Shown here piece by piece: positions 17,583 to 28,405 of a stretch of 64,000 bases of DNA. Location of the stretch: NCBI RefSeq assembly GCF_000685015.1, contig NZ_BAYA01000001.1:434001-498000 (forward strand), read 5' to 3'. Within the stretch, counting starts at the first letter, position 1. The number at the start of each line of letters is the position of its first letter. The stretch comes from Paraburkholderia bannensis NBRC 103871. Its GTDB lineage: Bacteria > Pseudomonadota > Gammaproteobacteria > Burkholderiales > Burkholderiaceae. The notes beneath the pieces are model-generated. The model was not told where the DNA came from and searched no databases. It saw nothing but the letters and a program-made list of their open reading frames with translations. The position numbers and the translations under genes were made by a program.

Positions 17583-19664
17583 TCACCACGCTTGCGCGAG
17601 CGTGGTCCACAGGAAGCGGAACACCAGCGCATCGTATTGCGCACGTTCCAGCGCATCGCTGCCCGGCCCGTGGCCGCCATCGGTATTCTCCAGATACCAG
17701 ACGTTCGCATGCCCCTGCTGCTGCATGCGCGCGACCATCTTGCGTGCATGTGCGGGATGCACGCGATCGTCGCTCGTCGAGGTCGTGAAAAGTACATCGG
17801 GATACGCTACGCCCGCTTTCACGCGTTGATACGGCGAGTACGCAGCCAGCGCCTGTGCTTCTTCGGCATCCTCAGGATCGCCGTATTCGTCGATCCACGA
17901 CGCGCCCGCATGCAGCAGCGGATAACGCTGCATATCGAGCAACGGCACCTCGCAGATCACCGCGCCGAACAGTTCGGGACGTTGCACCATGCACGCGGCG
18001 ACCAGCAGCCCGCCGTTGCTGCCGCCGCGAATGCCCAGTTGCGGCGCGCTCGTGAAGCCATCGGCGACCAGTTGCTGCGCGACCGCGATGAAGTCGTCGA
18101 ACGAGCGCTGCCGGTTCTCGCACTGCGCCTGCGTATGCCAGGACGAACCGTATTCGCCGCCGCCGCGAATGTGGGCGATGGCGATAATGCCGCCCTGTTC
18201 CAGCCAGCCGATCCCCGAGCCCACCAGATATTGCGGCGTGAGCGAAATTGCAAAGCCGCCATACCCCTCCAGCAGGCACGGCAGCGGCTTGCGCGCGCCG
18301 CCTTCCAGCGCATCGCGCGGGCCGATCACCGTGAACGGCACCTGCGTGCCATCGGCCGAGCGCGCATGCGAGCGGATCACGGTGAGCGGCGCGGCGTCGA
18401 ACTGCGTCGGCCAGCGATCGAGCAGTTCCCACGTCTGCAGATCCTCTTTCGCGAGATCCGCGAGCCAGTACTCGGGCGGCAACAGGTAATCGTCGACATC
18501 GACAAAGACTTCGTCGTTGAGCGTGTCCTCGATCGGCGACACCTCCACCTGCGAACTGGCGCGTCCCGGGAACAGGCGCGATTGCCATGTCCACGTACCC
18601 TGCGCCTCGACCGGTTGCCAGAGCTTCGTGCGGCTTTGCACGTCGTCGAGCCACGACACGATCAAGACGTTCTTCGTATAAGTCCAGTCACAGGCGGACG
18701 TCACCGGCGTGGGCGTGAAAAGCGCCGTCACATCGCGACCGCCCGCAACGAACGCGTCTTCCCGAATCGCGAGCAGCGAGCCGCCTGCATACGTATGCGT
18801 GCCCAGCGTCCAGTCGAGGCGCGGTTCGAGCAGCAGCCAGCCATGCCACGCGCCCACGGCCACATGCGACGGCACGTCGTAGAGCTGCCACTGCCCCTGG
18901 GCATCGAGACGATATGAATATGAATCGAAGAAGTCGACGCTGCGCACCACGTCGTGACGCTGCTCGATAGGATCGTAGTCGCCTTCCACGCTGATATCGT
19001 CGAATTCGCCGCGAAACACCACAGCGGCGTCGGCGAGACGCGTACCACGGCTCCAGCGGCGCACCTCGCGCGGATAGCCCGAACGCGTAAGCGTCTTCTT
19101 GCCGTGATCCCAGCCCACGTACACGGTATCGCGGTCGATCCACGAAATCGTGTGCTTGCCTTCTTTCTCGATGGCAAAGCCGCCGTCGACGAACACGCGC
19201 CGGTCGAGATCGAACTCGCGCACGATCACAGCGTCGGCGCCGCCATCGGAGAGCTGGATCAGCGCGCGGTCGCCATCGGGATAAAGGATATCGATGCCCG
19301 CACACACCCAGGGCACGCCCTCCTCTTCGCCGAGCGCGTCGAAATCGATCAGGCTGTCCCACTGCGGGCGATGCGCCCGCCAGTCGGCCCATTTCGCGCG
19401 GCGCCAGAGACCCTTGGGATTGTCTTCGTCCTCCCAGAGGTCGTAGGCCCACTCCTGCCAGCGAGTGGGAATCACGGGCCGCTCACGCGGCAAATAGGCC
19501 TGCGCAAGGCGCTTCTCCAGCGCCTCGAAACGCGCGCCGCCCTGCCACGCGGCACGCGTGCGCGCGTTCTGCTGCTCGACCCACGCCATCGCGGCGGGAT
19601 CGTCGAGCTCTTCGAGGGACAGGAAGGGATCGGCCTCGGCGGGCCAAGGAGAAGTCACGGGCAT
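17583..19664 (-). CDS. Prolyl oligopeptidase family serine peptidase (S9)
   Basis: 693 residues from the ATG at 19664, where the conserved PWPAEADPFLSLEEL opening begins. Two-domain S9A layout: a beta-propeller (about 70-420) and a C-terminal alpha/beta hydrolase. The serine is in GGSNGGLLVAA, the aspartate in TSTSDDRVHP and the histidine in DGGHGPG, with the usual order and spacing. YGGFAISLTPQYL marks the oxyanion region. Members cleave proline- or basic-residue-containing peptides in the cytoplasm; no signal peptide is seen. The ribosome site is weak. It is a single gene transcribed toward the polyketide operon. Confidence 0.9.
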   Translation of the reverse strand: MPVTSPWPAEADPFLSLEELDDPAAMAWVEQQNARTRAAWQGGARFEALEKRLAQAYLPRERPVIPTRWQEWAYDLWEDEDNPKGLWRRAKWADWRAHRPQWDSLIDFDALGEEEGVPWVCAGIDILYPDGDRALIQLSDGGADAVIVREFDLDRRVFVDGGFAIEKEGKHTISWIDRDTVYVGWDHGKKTLTRSGYPREVRRWSRGTRLADAAVVFRGEFDDISVEGDYDPIEQRHDVVRSVDFFDSYSYRLDAQGQWQLYDVPSHVAVGAWHGWLLLEPRLDWTLGTHTYAGGSLLAIREDAFVAGGRDVTALFTPTPVTSACDWTYTKNVLIVSWLDDVQSRTKLWQPVEAQGTWTWQSRLFPGRASSQVEVSPIEDTLNDEVFVDVDDYLLPPEYWLADLAKEDLQTWELLDRWPTQFDAAPLTVIRSHARSADGTQVPFTVIGPRDALEGGARKPLPCLLEGYGGFAISLTPQYLVGSGIGWLEQGGIIAIAHIRGGGEYGSSWHTQAQCENRQRSFDDFIAVAQQLVADGFTSAPQLGIRGGSNGGLLVAACMVQRPELFGAVICEVPLLDMQRYPLLHAGASWIDEYGDPEDAEEAQALAAYSPYQRVKAGVAYPDVLFTTSTSDDRVHPAHARKMVARMQQQGHANVWYLENTDGGHGPGSDALERAQYDALVFRFLWTTLAQAW

Positions 19665-19789
19665 AGTGGTTATCGACAGGAAAACAGCGTCGATTATGCC
19701 CCAGCATGCGCGAAGGTCTGCGCATTGCCGCTTATGTGCAGTGGACGCAGCGATCACAGGAACCGCTGCGTCCAGCGCGCTTACTCCAC

Positions 19790-21370
<1,581 letters not shown>

Positions 21371-21463
21371 AAGGTCGGTCAGAAGTCCTGGTGGCGTGCG
21401 GTAGCGGTAGATCGGGAAACAGGTTCAGCTAATTTTCAAACGGCTCTTGCCGGTTAAACCCGC

Positions 21464-22606
21464 TCAGGAATCGAGCGGCAGCAGGATCTGAAACTCGGTA
21501 TGTCCTGGCCGGCTTTCCACTTCGATCAGGCCATCGTGTTGCTGCACGAAAGTCTGCGCGAGCGTGAGGCCGAGACCGCTGCCATCCTCGCGTCCCGAAA
21601 CGAGCGGATAGAAGATGCGGTCACGGATGTCCTCGGGAATGCCGGGGCCGTTGTCGATGATATGCAAGTCCAATGCCAGCTTGCACAGGCGTTTTGAAAT
21701 CGTGATCTTGCGCGCGATGCGCGTGCGCAATTCGATGCGCGCATCGCCCTGCGAAATGCGTTCGCGCAGCGCCTGCGCCGCGTTGCGCACGATGTTCAGG
21801 AGCGCTTGAATCAATTGCTCCTTGTCGCCGCGCAGGTCGGGCACGCTCACGTCGTAGTCGCGCTCGATCGTGAGGCCGCGCGGGAATTCCGCGAGGATCA
21901 CGGCGCGCACGCGCTCGCAGACCTCGTGGATATTCACGTCGCCCACGATATGCGGGTGACGGTGCGGCTCCAGCAGCCGGTCGACCAGCGTCTGCAGGCG
22001 ATCCGACTCCTTGATGACGACCTGCGTGTATTCGCGCAGTTCGCCGCGCTCAAGCGTGCCGAGCTCGAATTCGAGCAACTGGGCCGCGCCGCGAATGCCG
22101 CCGAGCGGGTTCTTGATCTCGTGCGCGAGGTTGCGGATCAAATGCTTGTTGACGGTCGCGAGGTCGTGAATGCGCTCCTCGCGATCGCTCTTGAGATGCC
22201 GCTCGTTCTCGAAGAGTTCGAGCAGCACGTAATCGGGTGCGCTCTCCAGGAAGCCGACGATCGCATGCACGTGCAACGATTCGCGACCGGGACGCTCAAG
22301 CGTCGCATCCAGACGCGTCGCATGAAAACGATGCGCGGCGATCGATGCGATCGTCTCCAGCAGTTCGTCGGCATTGGAGAACAGATCAGACCACGCCATC
22401 TGCGCGAGCTGGCGACGCGACAGGTCGAGCATCGCTTCGGCCGAGGGATTCGCGAAGGCCACGCGCAAGGTGCGCTTGTCGAGCACGAGCACGACCGTGG
22501 GCAGCGCCTCGAAGCCGGGCAAGAGGCCCGAGTCGGCGAGCGGCGCATCGTCCGAGAGCGGATCTGCGTGACCCTTTCTTGCCTTGATCAGATTCTTGAG
22601 CACCAT
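21464..22606 (-). CDS. ntrB: Nitrogen regulation sensor kinase/phosphatase NtrB (GlnL)
   Basis: 380 residues from the ATG at 22606. N-terminal PAS-like domain (about 30-130), H-box LAHEIKNPLGGIRGAAQLLE with the phosphorylated histidine, N-box QALLNIVRNAAQAL, then G boxes DNGPGIP and SGLGLTLAQ. Soluble, no membrane segment. It phosphorylates or dephosphorylates NtrC under PII control. It lies 211 bases downstream of glnA beyond a terminator, the common glnA-ntrB-ntrC order. Confidence 0.96.
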   Translation of the reverse strand: MVLKNLIKARKGHADPLSDDAPLADSGLLPGFEALPTVVLVLDKRTLRVAFANPSAEAMLDLSRRQLAQMAWSDLFSNADELLETIASIAAHRFHATRLDATLERPGRESLHVHAIVGFLESAPDYVLLELFENERHLKSDREERIHDLATVNKHLIRNLAHEIKNPLGGIRGAAQLLEFELGTLERGELREYTQVVIKESDRLQTLVDRLLEPHRHPHIVGDVNIHEVCERVRAVILAEFPRGLTIERDYDVSVPDLRGDKEQLIQALLNIVRNAAQALRERISQGDARIELRTRIARKITISKRLCKLALDLHIIDNGPGIPEDIRDRIFYPLVSGREDGSGLGLTLAQTFVQQHDGLIEVESRPGHTEFQILLPLDS

Positions 22607-22724
22607 GTTTCGGCGCCTGCGGCCAGATGGCACGCCGGCTGGCAGTCCATGTCGATGATGGTTGGCACTACGACGTCGATGAAGGCCACTGCGGCATCAC
22701 TGTGAAGCGCAAGGTGACGCCAAC

Positions 22725-22749
22725 AAAAAAGGGACGGCGCCGCCGTCCC
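22725..22749 (-). terminator. glnA terminator
   Basis: 8-bp stem GGGACGGC/GCCGTCCC (22731-22738 and 22742-22749) with a 3-nt loop, followed on the minus strand by six T. It lies 69 bases after the glnA stop and before ntrB, so ntrBC expression needs read-through or its own promoter. Confidence 0.8.
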
Positions 22750-22817
22750 TTCGTGACCGATCGCCGACGTCGGACAGACGTTTCGCTACGCACAGGCGAG
22801 CGAAACGCCATCGTCGA

Positions 22818-24233
22818 TTACAGCGAGTAGTACAGTTCGAACTCGATCGGGTGCGTCGTCATACGCACGCGTTGCAGTTCGCCTTCCTTCAGTGCGAGGT
22901 AGGCATCGATCATCGAATCCGTGAACACGCCACCGCGCGTCAGGAATTCGCGATCCTTGTCGAGTGCTTCCAGAGCCTGGTCGAGGCCGGCGCACACGGT
23001 CGGGATCTTTGCATCCTCTTCCGGCGGCAGGTCGTACAGGTTCTTGTCGGCGGCTTCGCCCGGATGGATCTTGTTCTGCACGCCGTCCAGACCTGCCATC
23101 ATCAGTGCCGAGAAGCACAGGTACGGGTTGGCCATCGGATCCGGGAAGCGCGTTTCGATACGGCGGCCCTTCGGGTTCGAGACGTGCGGAATGCGGATCG
23201 ATGCCGAACGGTTGCGTGCCGAGTAAGCCAGCTTGACCGGTGCTTCGAAGTGCGGAACCAGACGCTTGTACGAGTTCGTCGACGGGTTCGTGATGGCGTT
23301 CAGCGCGCGAGCGTGCTTGATGATGCCGCCGATGTAGAACAGCGCGAATTCCGACAGGCCTGCGTAGCCGTTGCCTGCGAACAGGTTCTGGCCGTCCTTC
23401 CAGATCGACTGGTGAACGTGCATGCCCGAACCGTTGTCGCCAACGATCGGCTTCGGCATGAACGTTGCCGTCTTGCCGTACGTGTGCGCCACGTTCTGGA
23501 TGATGTACTTCATCTGCTGCGTCCAGTCCGCGCGCTGAACCAGCGTCGAGAACTTCGTGCCGATTTCGTTCTGGCCCTGGCCAGCGACTTCGTGGTGGTG
23601 CACTTCGACCGGAATGCCGATCTGTTCGAGCAGCAGACACATTTCCGAACGGATGTCCTGGAACTGGTCGACCGGTGCAACCGGGAAGTAGCCGCCCTTC
23701 ACGCCCGGACGGTGACCCGGGTTGCCGCCTTCCATTTCACGCGACGACGACCACGGTGCTTCGTCCGAACCGATCTTGACGAACGTGCCCGACATGTCCG
23801 TGTTCCACTGAACCGAGTCGAAAATGAAGAATTCGGGTTCCGGGCCGAAGAAAGCCGTGTCGCCCAGGCCCGTGCTCTTCAGGTACGCTTCAGCGCGCTT
23901 CGCCAGCGAGCGCGGATCGCGTTCATAGCCCTTGCCGTCAGCCGGCTCGACCACATCGCAGGTCAGCACGAGGGTCGGCTCTTCGTAGAACGGGTCGATG
24001 AACGCCGTGTTCGCGTCCGGGACGAGCAGCATGTCCGAGGCTTCGATGCCCTTCCAGCCGGCGATCGACGAACCGTCAAATGCATGACCCGACTCGAACT
24101 TGTCTTCGTCGAATGCCGACAGCGGAACCGAAACGTGCTGCTCCTTGCCGCGCGTATCGGTGAAACGGAAGTCGACAAACTTGACGTCTTCGTCCTTGAC
24201 GAGTTGCATGACGTCGGCCACGGATTTACTCAT
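22818..24233 (-). CDS. glnA: Type I glutamine synthetase
   Basis: 471 residues, the standard GSI-beta length. Converts glutamate and ammonia to glutamine. Seen: [18 protein letters not shown] at the N-terminus, DGSSIAGW (about 51-58), [16 protein letters not shown] (metal ligands), [10 protein letters not shown], the [12 protein letters not shown] flap, and the adenylylation site Tyr in NLYDLPPEE near residue 400. So it is controlled by GlnE adenylylation. A sigma-54 promoter and NtrC-like sites lie upstream, as expected for nitrogen control. Confidence 0.98.
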   Translation of the reverse strand: MSKSVADVMQLVKDEDVKFVDFRFTDTRGKEQHVSVPLSAFDEDKFESGHAFDGSSIAGWKGIEASDMLLVPDANTAFIDPFYEEPTLVLTCDVVEPADGKGYERDPRSLAKRAEAYLKSTGLGDTAFFGPEPEFFIFDSVQWNTDMSGTFVKIGSDEAPWSSSREMEGGNPGHRPGVKGGYFPVAPVDQFQDIRSEMCLLLEQIGIPVEVHHHEVAGQGQNEIGTKFSTLVQRADWTQQMKYIIQNVAHTYGKTATFMPKPIVGDNGSGMHVHQSIWKDGQNLFAGNGYAGLSEFALFYIGGIIKHARALNAITNPSTNSYKRLVPHFEAPVKLAYSARNRSASIRIPHVSNPKGRRIETRFPDPMANPYLCFSALMMAGLDGVQNKIHPGEAADKNLYDLPPEEDAKIPTVCAGLDQALEALDKDREFLTRGGVFTDSMIDAYLALKEGELQRVRMTTHPIEFELYYSL

Positions 24234-24385
24234 AACCTATTCTCCTGATTAACGATTTCGGCGAACGCTGCCGCCTTCCCAATCTTCTGATCTCACCGGT
24301 TGCCGCTGTGGCTTGCCTTCAATGACCTTTGGTCAGCCTCGGTCAACTTCGGACAGGCCGGTTGCGAAACGATCGCGACTTATAA

Positions 24386-24401
24386 AGCAGCTTCCGTGCC
24401 A
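24386..24401 (-). promoter_or_regulatory. Sigma-54 promoter of glnA
   Basis: Reverse complement reads TGGCACG-GAAG-CTGCT: the -24 element is perfect and the invariant GC of the -12 element has correct spacing. Predicted start near 24376, leaving a leader of about 140 nt. Confidence 0.85.
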
Positions 24402-24554
24402 TGTTTGCGCCAGCCTGGCGCAAATTATTTACGGGTGCGTCCCCAAGAGCCACCATGGGGCAACCACGAGCCAACGAGGGGCCAACTTCCGGGAACACGC
24501 GGGTATTGTCCGCCCCTCACTCGCGCGTTTGCCCGCATCTCGGGCCGCCGCCAG

Positions 24555-24639
24555 GCACCATTTCCGTGCAATCACGAATTTGGCGCGCGAAACGCACTCC
24601 ATTATGGTGCATAAAACACTAGACGCACCAATGCGGCGC
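24555..24639 (-). promoter_or_regulatory. NtrC binding-site cluster upstream of glnA
   Basis: GCAC-N7-GTGC at 24555-24569 fits the NtrC dyad exactly, and GCAC-N7-GCGC at 24625-24639 is near-consensus. A related GCAC..GTGC with wider spacing is at 24594-24610. The sites lie about 170-240 bases upstream of the sigma-54 promoter, a normal enhancer distance. Confidence 0.6.
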
Positions 24640-24867
24640 AAATTTGCCGCAGCACGACGCGCAGAGGCATTGAGGGGCGCTGATTCGTGCTTTTGACGCC
24701 TTGTGCGACGCCTGTCCGCGCTCATCGCCCCGCCACGGCCCCAAGCCGCCCGCACTGATCCAGCGCGCTAGAATAATCCTTTCGGCCTGTGCGGTGCACG
24801 AAGGCGCGCTACGCACGCTCGACGCCAAACCAGGCCAACCCAGGACAACCCAAGGAGATCCGCCGTC

Positions 24868-25332
24868 ATGAGTACGCTCGAACAGTTGTACGCCCAGGCC
24901 GACACGCGTCGCGCCGAGAACCAGCTCCCCTACGCGGGCGCGGTCTCGCCCGCCGAGGCGTTCGAGCTCCTGCAACTCGATACGCGCGTGAAGCTCGTCG
25001 ATGTGCGCACGCGCGCCGAGCTGGACTGGGTCGGCCGTCCCGTGGTCGGCGACGGCCAGTACGCCCACGTCGAGTGGACGCGCTACCCGGGCGGCGTGCC
25101 CAACGCCGAGTTCATCTCGCAGCTCAAGAGCGTGGCCGACGCCGACGCACCCATCCTGTTCCTGTGCCGCAGCGCCGCGCGCTCGAAGCTCGCGGCCATC
25201 GAAGCGGCCAAGGCCGGTTTCACGCAGGCCTACGACCTGCTCGAAGGCTTCGAAGGCGACAAGAACAGCGAAGGCCATCGCAAGACCGTCAGCGGCTGGT
25301 GCTTCCGCGGCCTGCCGTGGCTGGGCGCGTAA
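24868..25332 (+). CDS. Rhodanese-like domain protein
   Basis: 154 residues, preceded by AAGGAG. Single rhodanese domain: LVDVRTRAELDWVG (about 45-58) and the active-site loop CRSAARS with the sulfur-carrying cysteine near residue 99. The loop is six residues with a small hydroxyl residue next to Cys, as in sulfurtransferases and unlike Cdc25-type phosphatases. The end HRKTVSGWCFRGLPW is typical of the short beta-proteobacterial form. Probably a cytosolic sulfane-sulfur carrier; partner unknown. Divergent from glnA, but far from its promoter. Confidence 0.9.
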   Translation: MSTLEQLYAQADTRRAENQLPYAGAVSPAEAFELLQLDTRVKLVDVRTRAELDWVGRPVVGDGQYAHVEWTRYPGGVPNAEFISQLKSVADADAPILFLCRSAARSKLAAIEAAKAGFTQAYDLLEGFEGDKNSEGHRKTVSGWCFRGLPWLGA

Positions 25333-25367
25333 GCCACACTCCATTCGCGCTGCGTTCGCATCGCCAT

Positions 25368-25399
25368 AAAAAAAGCCCGTCAGCACAAATCTGACGGGC
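25368..25399 (-). terminator. Terminator of the CinA-type gene
   Basis: Perfect 9-bp stem GCCCGTCAG/CTGACGGGC (25375-25383 and 25391-25399), 7-nt loop, followed by seven T on the minus strand. It may also slow transcription arriving from the rhodanese gene. Confidence 0.8.
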
Positions 25400-25443
25400 C
25401 ACTTTGAGCGCCCCATATGACACGCCGATGATGGCGTGGTCGC

Positions 25444-26256
25444 TCAGGCTGCCGCTTCCGGCGGCTCCACCACATCGCCGCCCAACAGGTGCACGCCTTC
25501 GCGCAGCTTCACGAAGGCCGCCGCCACCGCTTCCGGCTCACCCTTCACGCCCAGATCGATATGACGGCGCGCATAGATGCCGCCACGCTCGCTGTCGCCC
25601 ACGCTCGGCAGGCTGAACACGCGCACACCGGGGAAGTCGTGCTCGATCTTTTCCATCAGCGGCGTGAGCGTCGATTCGGGCAGCTCGAACACCAGCAGCG
25701 ACTTTTCCGCATGCGGCGTCTGGTGATGCAGATGCGCGTACTTCGTATCGAGCACCCATTCGATCATCGGCCACGCCATCACCGGGAAGCCCGGCACGAA
25801 ATAGTGATTCTGGATCGAGAAACCCGGAATCTTGTTGTAGCCGTTCGGGATGATCTCGCAGCCCTGCGGGAAGGTGCCCATTTGCAGCCGATGCAGGTTC
25901 TCGGGCGAGGCGTAATCGATCGGATCGCTGCCCGTGTGCATGTCGCGAATACGCTCGTGGATCGCGGTTTCTGCGTCCGGATGCAGCGCGAGCGGCACGC
26001 CCAGCGCGGCCGCCGCGCACTGGCGCGTATGGTCGTCCGGCGTCGCGCCGATGCCGCCCGTCGAAAACACGATGTCGCCCGAGGCAAACGAGCGCTTGAG
26101 CGTCGCCGTGATGCGCGCGGGATCGTCGCCGACGTATTCGGCCCAGTCGAGCGCGAGACCGCGCGCGCCGAGCAGCTCGATGACCTTCGGCAGATGCTTG
26201 TCGGTGCGACGGCCCGAGAGGATTTCGTCGCCGATGATGATGACGCCAAATGCCAT
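25444..26256 (-). CDS. Molybdopterin-binding (CinA N-terminal/MoaB-like) domain protein
   Basis: 270 residues. Starts FGVIIIGDEILSGRRTDKHLPKVIELL and contains STGGIGATPDDHTRQ, the MoCF_biosynth signatures shared by CinA and MoaB. It lacks the C-terminal nicotinamide-nucleotide amidase domain of full CinA and continues with about 110 residues (KIPGFSIQNHYFVPGFPVMAWPM onward) like the middle of CinA. Probably a nucleotide or nucleotide-sugar pyrophosphatase-like enzyme; the substrate is not evident. A 68-base gap separates it from the EI24 gene upstream on the same strand, so they may be co-transcribed. Confidence 0.85.
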   Translation of the reverse strand: MAFGVIIIGDEILSGRRTDKHLPKVIELLGARGLALDWAEYVGDDPARITATLKRSFASGDIVFSTGGIGATPDDHTRQCAAAALGVPLALHPDAETAIHERIRDMHTGSDPIDYASPENLHRLQMGTFPQGCEIIPNGYNKIPGFSIQNHYFVPGFPVMAWPMIEWVLDTKYAHLHHQTPHAEKSLLVFELPESTLTPLMEKIEHDFPGVRVFSLPSVGDSERGGIYARRHIDLGVKGEPEAVAAAFVKLREGVHLLGGDVVEPPEAAA

Positions 26257-26324
26257 GTGTTGCCTCGTCGTATGAATGTTCTTGGAAATGTTGCGTGGAT
26301 TCCGGGCGCGCGGCGCGACGGACG

Positions 26325-27158
26325 TCAGTGCACGATGGTCACTTCATGCCCCAGACGGTGCGCCTCCTCCGTGCGCAGGCGCTGAAGCGCCCGCAGGCAG
26401 TAATGGCCGAACCAGAGCGCCGTGAATACGAGGATGAATGCGTAAATCCAGATCGTCAGCGCGGCGATCACCGGGAAAAACAGCAGCATCCATGCGGACG
26501 CCACCCAGATCGCCGTCGGCAGCGAGCCGAGCAGGCCGCTTGCCACCCCGATGGCGAGCAGCGGCAGGCGGTTGCGGCGCACGAGTTCGCGGCGCTCTTC
26601 GCTGCTCGCATGCAGCGCGAGCGCGTCGTAGGTCATGACACGATAGGTCAGCCAGCCCCACAGCAGCGGCGGCACGAGCACGCAGAACGGTGGAATGAAC
26701 CAGAGCGGCAAGGTGACGATCAGCAGCACGAGGCACAGCAGCGTCGTCCACAGCGAATGCAGGACGCTGCCGTACCAGCTTCCGCCGCGGCGTTCTTCGA
26801 GCGTGGCGAACTGGCGCGTCGTCAGATGACGGATCACGCGCGGCATCGAGATCGCGACGATCAGCAGCAAGACCGTGATGACGATGAGCGGAATCGTCAG
26901 GATGATGACGACGAACGGCCCGATCATGCTGCGCAGCGAGCCGAAGCCGACCCAGTCGAACGCGTGATAGAGATAGCCGGTGGCGGGCCATGCATCGAGC
27001 GTGCCGCGCACGCCGTCGATCAGCGGTTGCCAGAAGGCATAGAGGAGACCGCCCCACACGGCCGCCGAAACAAAAAACGGCACGAAGGTGAGGAACAGCA
27101 TCGAGGGATGAAACGCGCTGGCGAGCGCGCGTCCAAACGAGCGCAACAGATCGTTCAT
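26325..27158 (-). CDS. EI24 / CysZ-like integral membrane protein
   Basis: 277 residues with six or more hydrophobic segments (about 20-45, 70-105, 140-180, 195-250). The opening MNDLLRSFGRALASAFHPSML and the PFCVLVPPLLWGWLTYRVMTYDALA block are typical of the bacterial EI24 domain family, which includes the sulfate channel CysZ. No evidence in this locus links it to sulfate uptake, so the family name is as far as I go. Confidence 0.85.
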   Translation of the reverse strand: MNDLLRSFGRALASAFHPSMLFLTFVPFFVSAAVWGGLLYAFWQPLIDGVRGTLDAWPATGYLYHAFDWVGFGSLRSMIGPFVVIILTIPLIVITVLLLIVAISMPRVIRHLTTRQFATLEERRGGSWYGSVLHSLWTTLLCLVLLIVTLPLWFIPPFCVLVPPLLWGWLTYRVMTYDALALHASSEERRELVRRNRLPLLAIGVASGLLGSLPTAIWVASAWMLLFFPVIAALTIWIYAFILVFTALWFGHYCLRALQRLRTEEAHRLGHEVTIVH

Positions 27159-27343
27159 GCGAGCGGAAAAAAGGCGGAAAGACGGAAACGGATCACGAAA
27201 CCGGAGTGTCCAGTGCGGGTTCAGTGCGACAAAGCGACAGCATAAACCACGGCGCGCCTCGCCGGCATGAACGGGAAAAGTCGGAGAAAGTCAGGAAAGA
27301 CCCAGGAACGCGCTCAGGCGAACAGGGCCGAAGCCAGGCGGAC

Positions 27344-28372
27344 TCAAGCGGCGCGGCCGCCATCGCGAGCAGCCGCCCTGCCCCGGCGGCGCGCCGCCAG
27401 CCGCTGCGCGATACGCGAGAACGCCAGCCCTTGCTGGGCCCAGAAGCCCTCGCCATAGCGCGCGCCTTCGAGCTGGTCGCGAATGCCGGTAGGCTCGATG
27501 TGCTCGTTGAACGACGCGCTGCCAAACAGCATGTCCCACCACGGAAACAGCACGCCGAAGTTGCAGCCGTAAGCCGTGCCCTCGTGGCCATAGCCGATCG
27601 CGTGATGACGCCGATGAAAGCGCGGGCTCACCAGCAGCCGCTCGCCCAGCCAGCCGAAGTGCACGCGGATATTGGCGTGCTGCACGTTCTGCACGAAATT
27701 CGTCAGCGCGACCAGCACGACATACTGCGCGGGCGGCACGCCGATCACGAGCGCAATGCCCGCGAACATGCACGACTGCATCAGCACATCGAGCAGGTGG
27801 TTGCGGTTATCGCACCAGAACGACATCTTGCGCTGGCTATGGTGAACCGCATGCAGTTCCCACCAGAGGCTATAGCGGTGCGAAAGCCGGTGATACCAGT
27901 AGCCGAAGAAGTCCAGCACGACCAGATAGATCGCGAACGCCACGATCGGAATGGTGGTGACGCCGGGCCAGAGATTGTCGAAATCGACGCTCATGACGCC
28001 GTGCAGGCGCAGCCAGCTTTGCGCGCGGTCAAACGCGGGCTGCATGGCGAAGAAAAAGAACAGATTGAGGATGCCGAGGCGCGTGATCCACGTGTAGACG
28101 GCGTCCACGCCCACCCCCTTGCGGTCGCCCCAGCGCTCGGCGGGCATGAGGGCTTCAAGCGGGCGCAGCAGCGCGTACATCGCCACCATTTCCAGCACGC
28201 CGACGATCACCCAGTAGAGCGCGTCGAAAGTGTCTTCGTCGACGTCCATGAAACCCGCGTCGAAAAGAGCCGGTTGCAGGACGTTGACGTAGAGGAGCGT
28301 CTGGAGCCACGAAACGAAATCGTCGACGCCGGCCACCAGCCAATGTGCGCAGGAACCGAGCAAGGCGAACAT
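27344..28372 (-). CDS. Sterol desaturase / fatty acid hydroxylase superfamily protein
   Basis: 342 residues, membrane protein. Di-iron histidine clusters: HRLSH, then HAVHHS, then HHAIGYGHEG, the pattern of the superfamily (HX3H, HX2HH, HX2H-type). Several membrane segments lie before the first cluster. Members oxidise sterols, lipids or carotenoids; the substrate here is unknown. It starts 33 bases after the YncE-like gene and is probably in the same operon. Confidence 0.88.
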   Translation of the reverse strand: MFALLGSCAHWLVAGVDDFVSWLQTLLYVNVLQPALFDAGFMDVDEDTFDALYWVIVGVLEMVAMYALLRPLEALMPAERWGDRKGVGVDAVYTWITRLGILNLFFFFAMQPAFDRAQSWLRLHGVMSVDFDNLWPGVTTIPIVAFAIYLVVLDFFGYWYHRLSHRYSLWWELHAVHHSQRKMSFWCDNRNHLLDVLMQSCMFAGIALVIGVPPAQYVVLVALTNFVQNVQHANIRVHFGWLGERLLVSPRFHRRHHAIGYGHEGTAYGCNFGVLFPWWDMLFGSASFNEHIEPTGIRDQLEGARYGEGFWAQQGLAFSRIAQRLAARRRGRAAARDGGRAA

Positions 28373-28405
28373 GGACGGCGACGCTCCGTGGTGCTTAGGC
28401 GACGG

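Larger units (their letters stand above)
24234..24867. other. Divergent regulatory region between glnA and the rhodanese gene; no gene
   Basis: 634 bases holding the glnA sigma-54 promoter (24386-24401) and a cluster of NtrC-like half-sites (24555-24639). No convincing coding frame on either strand. Confidence 0.75.
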
